DNA of 64,000 nucleotides from Phycisphaerae bacterium (lineage in GTDB: Bacteria > Planctomycetota > Phycisphaerae > Sedimentisphaerales > Anaerobacaceae), in NCBI GenBank assembly GCA_021736645.1, contig JAIPFM010000108.1:1-64000 (forward strand). Direction: 5' to 3'. The position numbers were made by a program, and so were the translations under genes. This document shows, one piece after another, positions 36,998 to 45,284 of the stretch. The notes under the pieces were generated by a model. That model was not told the origin of the DNA. It saw only the letters and a program-made list of their open reading frames with translations, and did not search any database. How positions within the stretch are numbered: position 1 is the first letter of the stretch; each line of letters starts with the position of its first letter.

Positions 36998-37801
36998 ATG
37001 AAAAGGACGTCATTTCTTGTTCTTATCGCTTGTGTGATGACTCAGCAGATCGCCAGTGCCAGTCACCGTGTTCCTGCAAGGTACAGGGTGGGATATTCCA
37101 TGCACGCTTTTAGCCATGACTATCCCTCAGGACTTGTGTCAGGCCGTATGCAGTATTCCCCGTATGCGTTTGGGGTCAACAATCCGGGACTTGTGGATGA
37201 GTACGTGCGTTATAGCCCGTATGCCTTCAGTCCCACACACAATGGTCTGATTTCCGATTACGGTCCGTGCACTAATTCGACGTGGCTTCAACCACGGGAT
37301 CGAACTCTGAATCAGCAAAAACTGACCCAGGCCATTGAACAACTGGCACATTCAATTGACACCATGAAATCGTCCCGTCGGACCACTCACTCAGTCACGT
37401 ATGGTGCGTACCCAGCAGTATTCGCCGGCAGTCAGACCGTGAACGTGCAAGACCTGAGATCCGACAATCCAAGACTTCTGATCAGGGCGCACCTCAATAC
37501 CGTGATCCCTGGCCAGTATAAGGTGTCAAAACTATTGAGAGTGGATCAGGAAGTCGTGAGTTTTAATGTGATCGTTGAAAACAGGAATCTCATTATCAAG
37601 TACTGGAATCCTGCCAAGATTCAATCGATCAAAGAAGCTTCCGACCAGAAGACAGAACGATTGTCAGACTATATGAAAGAGTGGGCAGCCACAGAAAACT
37701 TCTATGAAAAACAAGGAGAAAGGGTGGTACACATTGTAGCCACTGATCAGGACAAAATCATAGGAGAGTTGGCCAGCTGCCTTCAAACAAAAACCATGTA
37801 A
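36998..37801 (+). CDS. Secreted protein with YSPYAF repeats, function unknown
   Basis: The ATG at 36998 has a perfect GGAAAGGAGG seven bases upstream, among the strongest ribosome sites in the window. The 267-residue product has a signal peptide (MKRTSFLVLIACVMTQQIAS). A short repeat region follows (about 30-85) with YSMHAFS, YSPYAFGVNNPGLV and YSPYAFSPTHNGLI. The C-terminal half (about 145-265) is a mixed alpha/beta domain. No family was recognised. The gene is monocistronic, with its own terminator 44 bp downstream. Strong translation signals suggest an abundant envelope protein, by inference only. Confidence 0.75.
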   Translation: MKRTSFLVLIACVMTQQIASASHRVPARYRVGYSMHAFSHDYPSGLVSGRMQYSPYAFGVNNPGLVDEYVRYSPYAFSPTHNGLISDYGPCTNSTWLQPRDRTLNQQKLTQAIEQLAHSIDTMKSSRRTTHSVTYGAYPAVFAGSQTVNVQDLRSDNPRLLIRAHLNTVIPGQYKVSKLLRVDQEVVSFNVIVENRNLIIKYWNPAKIQSIKEASDQKTERLSDYMKEWAATENFYEKQGERVVHIVATDQDKIIGELASCLQTKTM

Positions 37802-37845
37802 ACCCAATACAGCTTCAGCAACATCTTCTTTTCTTTTCTTAACTT

Positions 37846-37880
37846 GCAATGAAGCCCCCCTACCCAGGGGGTTTCATTGC
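37846..37880 (+). terminator. Rho-independent terminator
   Basis: A 14-bp stem GCAATGAAGCCCCC/GGGGGTTTCATTGC with one G-T wobble is followed by TATTTTAATTT. It lies 44 bp after the stop codon of the YSPYAF-repeat gene. Confidence 0.93.
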
Positions 37881-37900
37881 TATTTTAATTTCAGGACATA

Positions 37901-37990
37901 GAGTTCAAAGTGCAAAGTTCTGAGTTGGTTGAACAAATCCCTAGTCTTTGAACTTTGAACTCTGCACTTTGCACTTAGCACTTTGAACTT
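37901..37990 (-). repeat. Heptad repeat tract AGTTCAA/AGTGCAA after rhaM stop codon
   Basis: On the - strand the rhaM stop TAA runs directly into heptads AGTTCAA, AGTGCTA, AGTGCAA, AGTGCAG, AGTTCAA, AGTTCAA (37990 down to about 37945), the first A being the last base of the stop codon. An inverted partial copy (GAGTTCAAAGTGCAAAGTTC) lies at 37901-37920, so the tract can fold back on itself. Confidence 0.88.
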
Positions 37991-38303
37991 ATCCCATGTA
38001 AAACACTTGCTCCAGGGGGACTGTCACCGGGGAATTGTCTGGGTTGGTTTCCATGATATCCGCCATATGGGCCCACCACCTTTTCACGATCTCGGTATCG
38101 CCCAGATCCTGGGATGACGCCTCCCCAGCCTGTTTTTGAACGCCGAATAAAATGTTTGTCTCTTCATCCAGGAATATAAAGTAGTCGGAAACCCCCGCAT
38201 CTTTGAGCAGGTCGCTCAACTCCGGCCAGATGGCATGGTGCCTCTTCTTATACTCGTCCTTGAATCCGGCCTTCAGCTTCATCTTAAAAGCAACTGTCTG
38301 CAT
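37989..38303 (-). CDS. rhaM: L-rhamnose mutarotase
   Basis: Interconverts alpha and beta anomers of L-rhamnose. The start is the second of two adjacent ATGs (38303), six bases after AGGAG, giving 104 residues, exactly the usual length of the family. The conserved core is visible: FKMKLKAGFKDEYKKRHHAI with the catalytic His, then WPELSDLLKDAGVSDYFIFL and VVKRWW-type Trp-Trp (VKRWWAHMADIME). A longer frame to 38456 has no support. No other rhamnose genes are nearby. The upstream end of the gene abuts repeat copy B and the downstream end abuts a heptad tract. Confidence 0.9.
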   Translation of the reverse strand: MQTVAFKMKLKAGFKDEYKKRHHAIWPELSDLLKDAGVSDYFIFLDEETNILFGVQKQAGEASSQDLGDTEIVKRWWAHMADIMETNPDNSPVTVPLEQVFYMG

Positions 38304-38455
38304 CATACACTCCTGTCTGGATGTCCGTTGAATGAGTCTTCGTGCCTGTCCCTGAAAAAAAGCCATCAATGAAGTTCTGCAGACTTCAAGTCCCCTAGGA
38401 ATCCCTGGCGGGATGCTCAGTGGGCAGCATGGGGGACAGCGCGTCAACAACATCA

Positions 38456-38515
38456 TTTTTCTGAAAACTGCTTACTGAAAACTGTACACCACAGGGCTTT
38501 CTGCAAGAGCCCTGT
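38456..38515 (-). repeat. Composite intergenic repeat, copy B (after HNH gene)
   Basis: On the - strand the hairpin ACAGGGCTC...GAAAGCCCTGT (38515 down to 38491) begins with the A of the HNH gene's TGA stop codon. It is followed by heptads CAGTTTT, CAGTAAG, CAGTTTT, CAG. The distal inverted half seen in copies A, C and D is absent; sequence diverges after 38456. Confidence 0.88.
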
Positions 38516-39150
38516 CACTTCAATTCCACGGACCAATAGGCGTGATCCAGAAACTGCTTCCAACTCCTGTAGCGATGATTTCCAAGGTGCACATGGACCA
38601 TGGGATTGCGTTTGGGCTGGCGAGGCGGTCTAATGAGCTGCATATGCGCCTGCTTGGGTGTTCGACAGCCCTTTTTGGCGTTGCAAGTCAGGCAGGCGCA
38701 CACCAGATTCTCCCAGGTGGACAACCCGCCCTGGCTGCGGGGAATAATATGATCCAGGGACAGTTCCCGGGTGGAAAACCGTTTGCCGCAAAACTGGCAT
38801 TGGTTGTTGTCACGTGCAAAGAGATTGCGACGATTGAGTTTGACCTCTTTGCCGGGCAACCGATCAGAGAACAACAGTCGAATGATACGAGGCACAGCCA
38901 CATTGAAATTGACCGTGGAGATCCAGTCGTGTCCATCCGGTTCAAACGTCTGCTTCAGTTCAGACAATTCACACCAGCTCTGGAAGTTGTAATTGTAATA
39001 GGCGCCCTGCTCCACTGAAACCACTTCAGCGATGTTGCGGCAAAGAAGGGAAAACGCTCTGCGCACCCCCACAATACGGACTGCCATGTAGTGCCGATTC
39101 AACACCAGCACATTGCAGTCCAACCCCAGACTGATTCCAACACCTGCCAT
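38515..39150 (-). CDS. HNH endonuclease-domain protein
   Basis: A 211-residue protein of the family that begins NVLVLNRHYMAVRIVGVRRA and ends in an HNH domain. The HNH part (about 115-170) has a zinc ribbon CQFC...CLTC, the catalytic LDHIIPRSQGG, and WENLVCACLTCNAKKGCRTP. Members are widespread in cyanobacteria and Planctomycetes as solitary genes; the substrate is not known. No toxin, restriction or phage genes adjoin it. Its TGA stop codon overlaps repeat copy B. The N-terminal start is uncertain within a few codons. Confidence 0.88.
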   Translation of the reverse strand: MAGVGISLGLDCNVLVLNRHYMAVRIVGVRRAFSLLCRNIAEVVSVEQGAYYNYNFQSWCELSELKQTFEPDGHDWISTVNFNVAVPRIIRLLFSDRLPGKEVKLNRRNLFARDNNQCQFCGKRFSTRELSLDHIIPRSQGGLSTWENLVCACLTCNAKKGCRTPKQAHMQLIRPPRQPKRNPMVHVHLGNHRYRSWKQFLDHAYWSVELK

Positions 39151-39317
39151 GAACGGCCCCAGACATCGTTTGGCGCTGCTTCACTATAAATCCTTGAACC
39201 AGGCCTCAGCCTGAAAGGATAATCAGTCGTTCTTGTATCACGCCAGACATGGGTTGAATCATACCCCAAAGCGCGTGAAAGGCCTGTCATTCACGCATCA
39301 TGTCCTGAACATGCTTC

Positions 39318-39551
39318 CTACGCAGGCGTTGAATCATCAGCCTCAGACCGAGAACACTGAACCACGTTTTCTGCTCTCAGTCCTTTTTCACCATCCACCA
39401 CATCAAAAGTCACAGAATCACCTTCTGCCAACGCCTTGAATCCCTCACTGGCAATGTTCGAATAATGCACAAAAACTTCACGTCCGTCAGAAGAAGCAAT
39501 AAACCCATATCCTTTAGCCGGGTTAAACCACTTCACCGTACCCTCTGACAT
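39318..39551 (-). CDS. cspA: Cold-shock-domain protein
   Basis: A 77-residue single OB-fold protein with RNP1 KGYGFIASSDG and RNP2 EVFVHYSNI, preceded by the family start MSEGTVKWFNPAKGY. It is an RNA/ssDNA-binding chaperone. It lies 27 bp downstream of the HU/IHF gene on the same strand, so the two small nucleic-acid-binding proteins are likely co-transcribed. A Ser/Asp-rich tail of about ten residues is added to the fold. Confidence 0.96.
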   Translation of the reverse strand: MSEGTVKWFNPAKGYGFIASSDGREVFVHYSNIASEGFKALAEGDSVTFDVVDGEKGLRAENVVQCSRSEADDSTPA

Positions 39552-39578
39552 AAAATCTCCTTTGCCACTTCAAAAAGG

Positions 39579-39893
39579 CTAGATGTTCGGTTCAGTCGGA
39601 TTGGGTATGTCTGTGGACAAACGCTCGCGCATCAGACGCCCCATTTTGAACTTGACCGTCCTTTTAGCCGGGACTTCAACACGTTCCAGGGTTTTCGGGT
39701 TTTGTGCAATCCTTGCAGCCCGTGTACGTGTCTCAAAGACACCAAAGTCTCTGAACTCGAGTCGATTGTCCTGGCATAACTCGTCCGTAATCTCATCAAG
39801 AAACGCCTGAATAATACGTTTCACTGAGACTCTTTTGGCTAATGTCCGCTCAGCAATACGATCGATAAGTTCTTTCTTTGTAACTGTAGCCAT
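39579..39893 (-). CDS. HU/IHF-family DNA-binding protein
   Basis: A 104-residue nucleoid protein. The N-terminus MATVTKKELIDRIAERTLAK is the dimer helix region. RLEFRDFGVFETRTRAARIA and AQNPKTLERVEVPAKRTVKF form the beta arms; the NP(K/R)T motif carries the DNA-intercalating Pro. It is closer to IHF than to HU by its RDFGVFE and Val-Pro-Ala-Lys segments, but the subunit type cannot be fixed. A C-terminal extension of about ten residues is Pro/Asn-rich. Confidence 0.93.
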   Translation of the reverse strand: MATVTKKELIDRIAERTLAKRVSVKRIIQAFLDEITDELCQDNRLEFRDFGVFETRTRAARIAQNPKTLERVEVPAKRTVKFKMGRLMRERLSTDIPNPTEPNI

Positions 39894-40209
39894 GTATTAC
39901 CTACCTCAACCTCTGGAAAGATTTATCGCCCAATAACTAATGCATCAAGCTTTCACAATATAATAAAGAAGTTCCCATTTTTCAGAATCTTTGTCACACC
40001 TGAAAATAAAGCTTCCTATACCACAAATACGCACCCATTCCAGCCTACTTAACCGCATCCAAGGGCTCTATCATGGGAGCAACATAACCGGTAATTGATC
40101 ACCTCTACAACTGCAAGCCACTATACGACAATGACTTCGAAGCAGCAAGAGGTTTTCGTGAAAATTTTATTTCTTCACGATCCCAAGGCCTGGCCCAGCA
40201 TTCACAGAC
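39894..40209. other. Intergenic region between HU/IHF gene and ribF
   Basis: A 316-bp stretch, AT-rich near the HU/IHF gene, where its promoter should lie. No tRNA, riboswitch, repeat copy or reading frame with support was found. Confidence 0.5.
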
Positions 40210-41193
40210 CTACTCAGGACGGGTCATCCCCAAGGCCTTCCGGGCCCTCTGACAGTCCGCCGAAATCTGGGTGACCAGGGCCTCCACTGAGGGGAATTTG
40301 TGCTGACTCCTGAGATGTGTCACAAAATCAAGGGCCATATAGGCAGAGGTTATGGGTGCGGCTTGACCACTGAGAAGATGCGCTTCAATCAGCAGGGGAA
40401 ACTGATCCCCAAAAGTCCTGGCCTGGCCGAGGCTGAACACCGCAGGGAGCGGATCACCCAGCCCTTCAGACAGATCCGCGGTGTCGCTCAATCTCACATG
40501 CCCGGCATACACCCCTTCTGCAGGAATGATCTGTTCAGGGGTTTCCATGTTCAGGGTCGGATAGCCCAATTCGCGGCCCTTGCCGCGGCCCGAGATGATC
40601 TTCCCAAACAACCGATAGGGTCTCTGCAATGCCATGGAAGCATCTTCCACATGCCCGCTTTCAAGCATGTACCTGATCATGGTACTCGAAACTCGCAACG
40701 ACTGGCCCGTGCTCAGTGTAATCGTCTTTGGACTCACCACCTCCACTTCAAACCCCCTGGCCTGCCCCAGCGTCTGGAGTGTCTCTATGGTGCCGCGACG
40801 CCCGGCACCAAAATGAAAGTCATCCCCCTCCACAATCACGGAGGGACACAGATCCTGCATGAGAAATTGATCCACAAACGCCTCTGCCGACAACTTCAGC
40901 AGGTCTTTGCTGTCCTCCAGCACAATCAGACAATCATGCACATAGGGCTCGAGCAGGGTCAGCTTCAAGGGCAAAGGTGTCAGCACACCCGGTGCCCTTT
41001 CAGGATACAATACAGCCACAGGATGGGGTTCAAAGGTCATGACTGCTACAGACGCGCTGCGCTGCTTTGCCAGGCGCGCTGCTGTGGACAGGATCTCACA
41101 ATGCCCGGCATGGACACCGTCAAAATTTCCAATGGTCAGCACGCAGCCCTTTTTGATGTGCTTCAATGCCTGAATGGAGCTATAGGTTTTCAT
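40210..41193 (-). CDS. ribF: Bifunctional riboflavin kinase/FAD synthetase
   Basis: Makes FMN and then FAD from riboflavin. The start chosen is ATG 41193 (MKTYSSIQALKHI), giving 327 residues; a frame extends to 41283 but adds 30 non-family residues. The N-terminal adenylyltransferase has LTIGNFDGVHAGHCEIL, EFHPHP-like MTFEPHPVAVL, and VVEGDDFHFGAGRRG-type VIVEGDDFHFGAGRRG. RVSSTMIRYMLESG closes the FAD synthetase part. The C-terminal kinase shows GKIISGRGKGRELGYPTLNM and EGVYAG. It is divergent from rnr. The ribosome site is weak. Confidence 0.95.
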   Translation of the reverse strand: MKTYSSIQALKHIKKGCVLTIGNFDGVHAGHCEILSTAARLAKQRSASVAVMTFEPHPVAVLYPERAPGVLTPLPLKLTLLEPYVHDCLIVLEDSKDLLKLSAEAFVDQFLMQDLCPSVIVEGDDFHFGAGRRGTIETLQTLGQARGFEVEVVSPKTITLSTGQSLRVSSTMIRYMLESGHVEDASMALQRPYRLFGKIISGRGKGRELGYPTLNMETPEQIIPAEGVYAGHVRLSDTADLSEGLGDPLPAVFSLGQARTFGDQFPLLIEAHLLSGQAAPITSAYMALDFVTHLRSQHKFPSVEALVTQISADCQRARKALGMTRPE

Positions 41194-41348
41194 GGGGAAC
41201 AACTCTATTGTTTTGTGAACAGAAATCAACCGTGTTTTTTGTAATACTTTAGCGAAGTGAGGCATTTCCCTAAAATGGTTCACGGTTGATTAAATGCACG
41301 AGTTTTTTTAATTCCTAATCATCACCTTCCCCCATATAATGTGGCACT

Positions 41349-43535
41349 ATGGAAGACGCATTAAAAAAACACATCATAAAACACCTTCAAGATGAAACCT
41401 ACGTACCGGTCAAATTCGAACAGCTCGCCGGCGACCTGGGCATAGGTCAGGAGGACCTCCCGGCGTTCAGAGAGGCCTTTGACCAGTTGTGCGCAGTCGG
41501 CCATGTGGTCATAGGCACCAAAAACCGCATTGACCTGCAGCCCCTGCCCAGCCAGGTCATAGGGGTTTTTCGGGCCAATGCACGGGGATTTGGATTCGTG
41601 TGTCCTTCAGAGCCCAATGCCCATGGGGATCTGTTTATCCCGCCGGACCAGGTCAAAGACGCCATGTCCGGAGACCGCGTGGTGGCCAGGGTTCAGAACA
41701 AACGTCGCGGCGGCGGCGAGACCAGACCCTGCGGCACGATTGTGGACATCCTGGAACGCTGCCACGACCGGTTCGTGGGCACGCTCACACGCCACCACAC
41801 GGACTGGCTGGTCCAGCCCGATGAAGGCGGCTTTTTCGAACCCATTCACGTGTCCGATGTTGAAGCAAAGAATGCCCGGGACAAAGATAAAGTCGTGGTC
41901 GAAATCCTGACCTACCCCACAGCACGCCAGCGTGCCAGCGGCGTGATCATCGAAGTGCTGGGCAAGTCCGGCAAATACGACACTGAGATTCTCGCGACCA
42001 TCCGAAGGTATCACTTTGCAGAAACCTTTGACCAGGACTGCCTGGACCAGGCACACCAAACCGCCAAGGACTTCAAAGGAGACCTGGAATCCCACAGAGA
42101 GGACATCACGGACAAGCTCGTGATCACCATTGACCCGCCCACGGCCAAGGACTTTGATGATGCCATCAGCCTGGAATGGACGGATCAGGGCCATCAGATC
42201 CTGGGCGTGCACATTGCGGATGTCAGCCATTTCATCCCGCCGGAGAGTCCCCTGGACCTGGAGGCACGCACGCGAGGCAACAGTATTTATCTGCCAGGCA
42301 AGACCCTGCCCATGCTGCCCGAGATCCTGAGCAATGGCGTGTGCTCGCTGCAGCCCGATGAAAAACGCTATGCCAAGAGTGCCTATATTACCTATGATCA
42401 GGACGCCAAGATCATCCATCGCAGGTTTGCCAACAGCCTGATCCGGTCCAGCCACAGGCTCACCTATGACCACGCGGACGACCTGATTCAGGGACGCAAG
42501 GCAGATCTGCCTGCACCGGCCATCAAACAACTCAAGGCCATGGACGCACTGAGTCGTGCCATTGAAAAACGGCGGCACAGCCAGGGGATGCTGCATCTCG
42601 ATCTGCAGGAGACAGAACTCATATTCGATGACGCCGGTGAAGTGTCAGACACCCAGCCTGTCAACAACTGCTACACGCATACCATGATCGAGATGTTTAT
42701 GGTAGAGGCCAACGATGCCGTGGCCACGCTCCTGGATCGCAAGGGCATTCCAATCCTGCGCCGTATCCATCCGGACCCGGATCCCGTGCGACTGAGTAAA
42801 CTGTCCACGCTTCTGAAAAATCTGGGCTTCAATGTGCCCAAGCATCCCAACCGCTTTGACATCCAGGCCCTCCTGGGTCAGGTCCAGGGCACGGAACGTT
42901 CTCTGGGCGTGAACCTCGGTGTGCTCAGGAGTCTGGCCAAGGCAGAATACAGCCCTGCGCCTCTGGGTCACTATGCCCTGGCGTCTACCTGCTACAGTCA
43001 TTTTACCAGCCCCATTCGCAGGTATGCAGATCTGCTGCTCCATCGAGCCCTGCAGTTTTTCCTGGACAACCGCGTGGCACAGGCCAAGGAATACAGCAGC
43101 AGCCTGGACCTCACACAGATCGGTCGGCAGATCAGCCTGACAGAGCAGAATGCAGAAAATGCAGAACGGGAACTCCACAGCCTGCTGGTCCTGCACCTGC
43201 TTCAGAAGCATATTGGGGACGAGTTCAAGGGTGTGATTACAGGCCTCACGGGCTTTGGCATATTTGTGCAGCTGAATCGATTTGGTGCAGAAGGCCTGAT
43301 CAAACTCCAGGACCTGGGCTCGGACAAATGGAAATTCGACGCACGCATGCAGTGCATTGTGGGCCAGGGCTCAGGCCAGGTCCTGCATCTCGGTCGTGCG
43401 ATCGACGTGCGCATCGCCTCGGTCAATCTCACGGGCCGACACCTCGATCTCGTGCCGAGCAAATCCGTGGCTGAAACACCCAAAAAAAAATCAAAGCCAC
43501 AAAAGAAACGCCCAGGCAAACGAAAACGTCGTTAG
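41349..43535 (+). CDS. rnr: Ribonuclease R
   Basis: Processive 3'-5' exoribonuclease for structured RNA, 728 residues. Order: a winged-helix-like N-terminus (1-65), cold-shock OB domain (GVFRANARGFGFVCPSE), a second OB domain, RNB catalytic domain with the Mg-binding TIDPPTAKDFDDAISLEW, ADVSHFIPPESPLDLEA and YLPGKTLPMLPE, then SHFTSPIRRYADLLLHRALQ, and a C-terminal S1 domain (FKGVITGLTGFGIFVQLNRF). A Lys-rich tail (KKKSKPQKKRPGKRKRR) is typical. With pnp and the DEAD helicase, the window holds three RNA-decay enzymes. Confidence 0.97.
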   Translation: MEDALKKHIIKHLQDETYVPVKFEQLAGDLGIGQEDLPAFREAFDQLCAVGHVVIGTKNRIDLQPLPSQVIGVFRANARGFGFVCPSEPNAHGDLFIPPDQVKDAMSGDRVVARVQNKRRGGGETRPCGTIVDILERCHDRFVGTLTRHHTDWLVQPDEGGFFEPIHVSDVEAKNARDKDKVVVEILTYPTARQRASGVIIEVLGKSGKYDTEILATIRRYHFAETFDQDCLDQAHQTAKDFKGDLESHREDITDKLVITIDPPTAKDFDDAISLEWTDQGHQILGVHIADVSHFIPPESPLDLEARTRGNSIYLPGKTLPMLPEILSNGVCSLQPDEKRYAKSAYITYDQDAKIIHRRFANSLIRSSHRLTYDHADDLIQGRKADLPAPAIKQLKAMDALSRAIEKRRHSQGMLHLDLQETELIFDDAGEVSDTQPVNNCYTHTMIEMFMVEANDAVATLLDRKGIPILRRIHPDPDPVRLSKLSTLLKNLGFNVPKHPNRFDIQALLGQVQGTERSLGVNLGVLRSLAKAEYSPAPLGHYALASTCYSHFTSPIRRYADLLLHRALQFFLDNRVAQAKEYSSSLDLTQIGRQISLTEQNAENAERELHSLLVLHLLQKHIGDEFKGVITGLTGFGIFVQLNRFGAEGLIKLQDLGSDKWKFDARMQCIVGQGSGQVLHLGRAIDVRIASVNLTGRHLDLVPSKSVAETPKKKSKPQKKRPGKRKRR

Positions 43536-43566
43536 GCAGCGTGTCCAAGGCTCTGTGCGCGGCTCC

Positions 43567-44406
43567 CTAGAATCCCCGCAGGTGCGTGCTTTCCCGCCGG
43601 GTCAGGCCCGGCTTGGGCAGACGTTTGAGGACCACGTATTCAATGCCATGCGCTTCGCAGTACGCCTTTTTCACGGGCTTGTCACCATCTTCGTTGACCG
43701 CGTACTTGTCCGGCTTGATGAGCTGAATCTCCGGTTCCGCGTCGAGCCAGCCGTGTCCGGTGGAGATCAAGGCCTGGGTCACATAGCGAATGGAACCTGC
43801 CATGTAGCGACGTTCCTCCTGTTTGAACATGGGGTGACCCGGCCCCTTGAGTGTCTCAATATTGGCGTCATGGCCGACCACCACATACAGGTCACCCAGC
43901 TCGGACACCTCTTCAAAGAATCGGACATGGCCCGTGTGAAACCAATCGTAGCATCCCGTGACGAGCACCTTGGGGCGGCCGGGACACGCCACAGTCACGG
44001 TGCTGCGGTCCCATGGCGGATAGGCGGCCAGCGTCTCATGGGTCACGACCTGAGTGGTCATGCCGCGAGCCCGGGCAGCGGCCTGCCTGGCCGGTGTATC
44101 CTCGTGCTGCGGCACGACCCATCGTGCACCCTGGAGATCGACTGAAGCAGGCAACTGATCGGCATCATCCAACGACCCTGTCACGGTGACCTCGGTGACA
44201 TAACGCAGGGCCTGTACGAAGTACAACCTTTCTTCCAGCGGAAACTTCGGCGCCTTGCCCGTGAACGCCTCGACCGTGGCATCATTCCACAGGTAAACAT
44301 GCACAGGGCCAAACGCATGAGCCTCGTCCAGAAGACGGATATGAGACGCACGCATATTGTCAAAACTCCCGCTGACAATCACAGTGGGTCGTGTGACATG
44401 GCTCAT
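43567..44406 (-). CDS. Tandem cytidylyltransferase-like protein
   Basis: A 279-residue protein made of two nucleotidyltransferase folds. The C-terminal half (from about 145) is canonical: VLVTGCYDWFHTGHVRFFEE with the HxGH motif, then VVVGHD, KQEERRYMAGSIRYV and an end RRESTHLRG like the RTSGIST signature. The N-terminal half (IVSGSFDNMRASHIRLLDEA) keeps the fold but has RASH in place of HxGH. This layout recalls ethanolamine-phosphate cytidylyltransferase, where one half is degenerate. It overlaps the GHMP-like gene by 4 bp and lies in a cassette with the epimerase, so a sugar-phosphate nucleotidyltransferase is inferred. Confidence 0.75.
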   Translation of the reverse strand: MSHVTRPTVIVSGSFDNMRASHIRLLDEAHAFGPVHVYLWNDATVEAFTGKAPKFPLEERLYFVQALRYVTEVTVTGSLDDADQLPASVDLQGARWVVPQHEDTPARQAAARARGMTTQVVTHETLAAYPPWDRSTVTVACPGRPKVLVTGCYDWFHTGHVRFFEEVSELGDLYVVVGHDANIETLKGPGHPMFKQEERRYMAGSIRYVTQALISTGHGWLDAEPEIQLIKPDKYAVNEDGDKPVKKAYCEAHGIEYVVLKRLPKPGLTRRESTHLRGF

Positions 44407-45209
44407 GACAGCACTGTCCTCACTTTCACCCGGAAACCACCGGGCACCGGAGTATCAGAGGCCACATAAAAGTATCCGCCTCCGCACCCGGAGAACATAG
44501 CTCCAGCATAATGGTCCTGATAAAAACCAAGCAGTTCCATCAGGTCCATGTCAATGGTGGGATGATCCACCACGTCCGGCAGGATGGTCTGCCAGCACAG
44601 CATGCACTCGTTAAACGACGCGCCCAGGCCTGAAAGATCTTTGGACACGATCGCCTGAAAACAATCCTGACCCGTTTTCCCAAGGCGTGCGATCCACTCG
44701 GGGTCAAAATTCTGGCGTCCCAGCGGATTGTACCCGTTCGGCCGCATCATCACAGGGACCAGATACACACTGGCACCAAACCAGACTGCCACTGCCGGAT
44801 CGTTATTGGATTCGACATGCACTGGAAAATAGCCCCCTTCATGGGCAATGTCATAGTCCAGGCGGTTGATGCCCGGGTACACCAGGCCGATCATGTCCTG
44901 AGACCCGGAAGGGTCTGTGAGTCCTTCATTCTCGGTCTGGTAGAGTTCCCGAACGAGTGCCATTTTATCCCGGTCAACTGGGACCTGCCCGTGCCAGATG
45001 TCCATGGCAATGCGGCGCGTGCTCCCGCAGATGCCGGAGCGATCCAGAAACCTGAACTGAGGTTCGACCTGGACAGTGACCATGGATCCGGGCGGCGACG
45101 GATTGTGTCTCGACACATAGGGTTGATCGATCCAACCGCCGGCCAGAGCCAGACGGTACGGAATACGCCCCACAATGTCCGTGATCTTGGAGGATGCTTG
45201 CGCTGCCAT
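44403..45209 (-). CDS. GHMP kinase-like protein, degenerate
   Basis: A 268-residue protein resembling the GHMP sugar-kinase family, near heptose 7-phosphate kinase (HddA) types. The N-terminus GRIPYRLALAGGWIDQPYVS matches family motif 1 (sugar binding, P.R..LAGG.TD). SGSQDMIGLVYPGINRLDYD fits the GKQDQ segment, and MFSGCGGGYFYVASD fits motif 3. The glycine-rich ATP loop (GLGSSSA) is not present; the region reads CGSTRRIAMDIWHG. Length is also below the usual 320-350. It may be inactive as a kinase or act on a different substrate. It is coupled to the downstream nucleotidyltransferase by a 4-bp overlap. Confidence 0.65.
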   Translation of the reverse strand: MAAQASSKITDIVGRIPYRLALAGGWIDQPYVSRHNPSPPGSMVTVQVEPQFRFLDRSGICGSTRRIAMDIWHGQVPVDRDKMALVRELYQTENEGLTDPSGSQDMIGLVYPGINRLDYDIAHEGGYFPVHVESNNDPAVAVWFGASVYLVPVMMRPNGYNPLGRQNFDPEWIARLGKTGQDCFQAIVSKDLSGLGASFNECMLCWQTILPDVVDHPTIDMDLMELLGFYQDHYAGAMFSGCGGGYFYVASDTPVPGGFRVKVRTVLS

Positions 45210-45222
45210 GATGCTCCTGTCA

Positions 45223-45260
45223 CCGTGGCCCTGCCGGTTTCGAGGTCGGCAAGGCCACGG
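45223..45260 (-). other. Intercistronic hairpin in the sugar-nucleotide cassette
   Basis: CCGTGGCC (45223-45230) pairs with GGCCACGG (45253-45260), and TGCCG (45232-45236) pairs with CGGCA (45247-45251), with single-base mismatches between. It lies between the epimerase stop codon and the GHMP-like start. No T run follows, so processing or attenuation is more likely than full termination. Confidence 0.7.
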
Positions 45261-45284
45261 AGGTTTACAGTGGTTTGCAGAGGA

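Noticed and set aside
39894-40209. tRNA or small RNA gene in the gap between HU/IHF gene and ribF
   Set aside because: No cloverleaf, no TTCGA-type T-loop and no paired acceptor ends were found.
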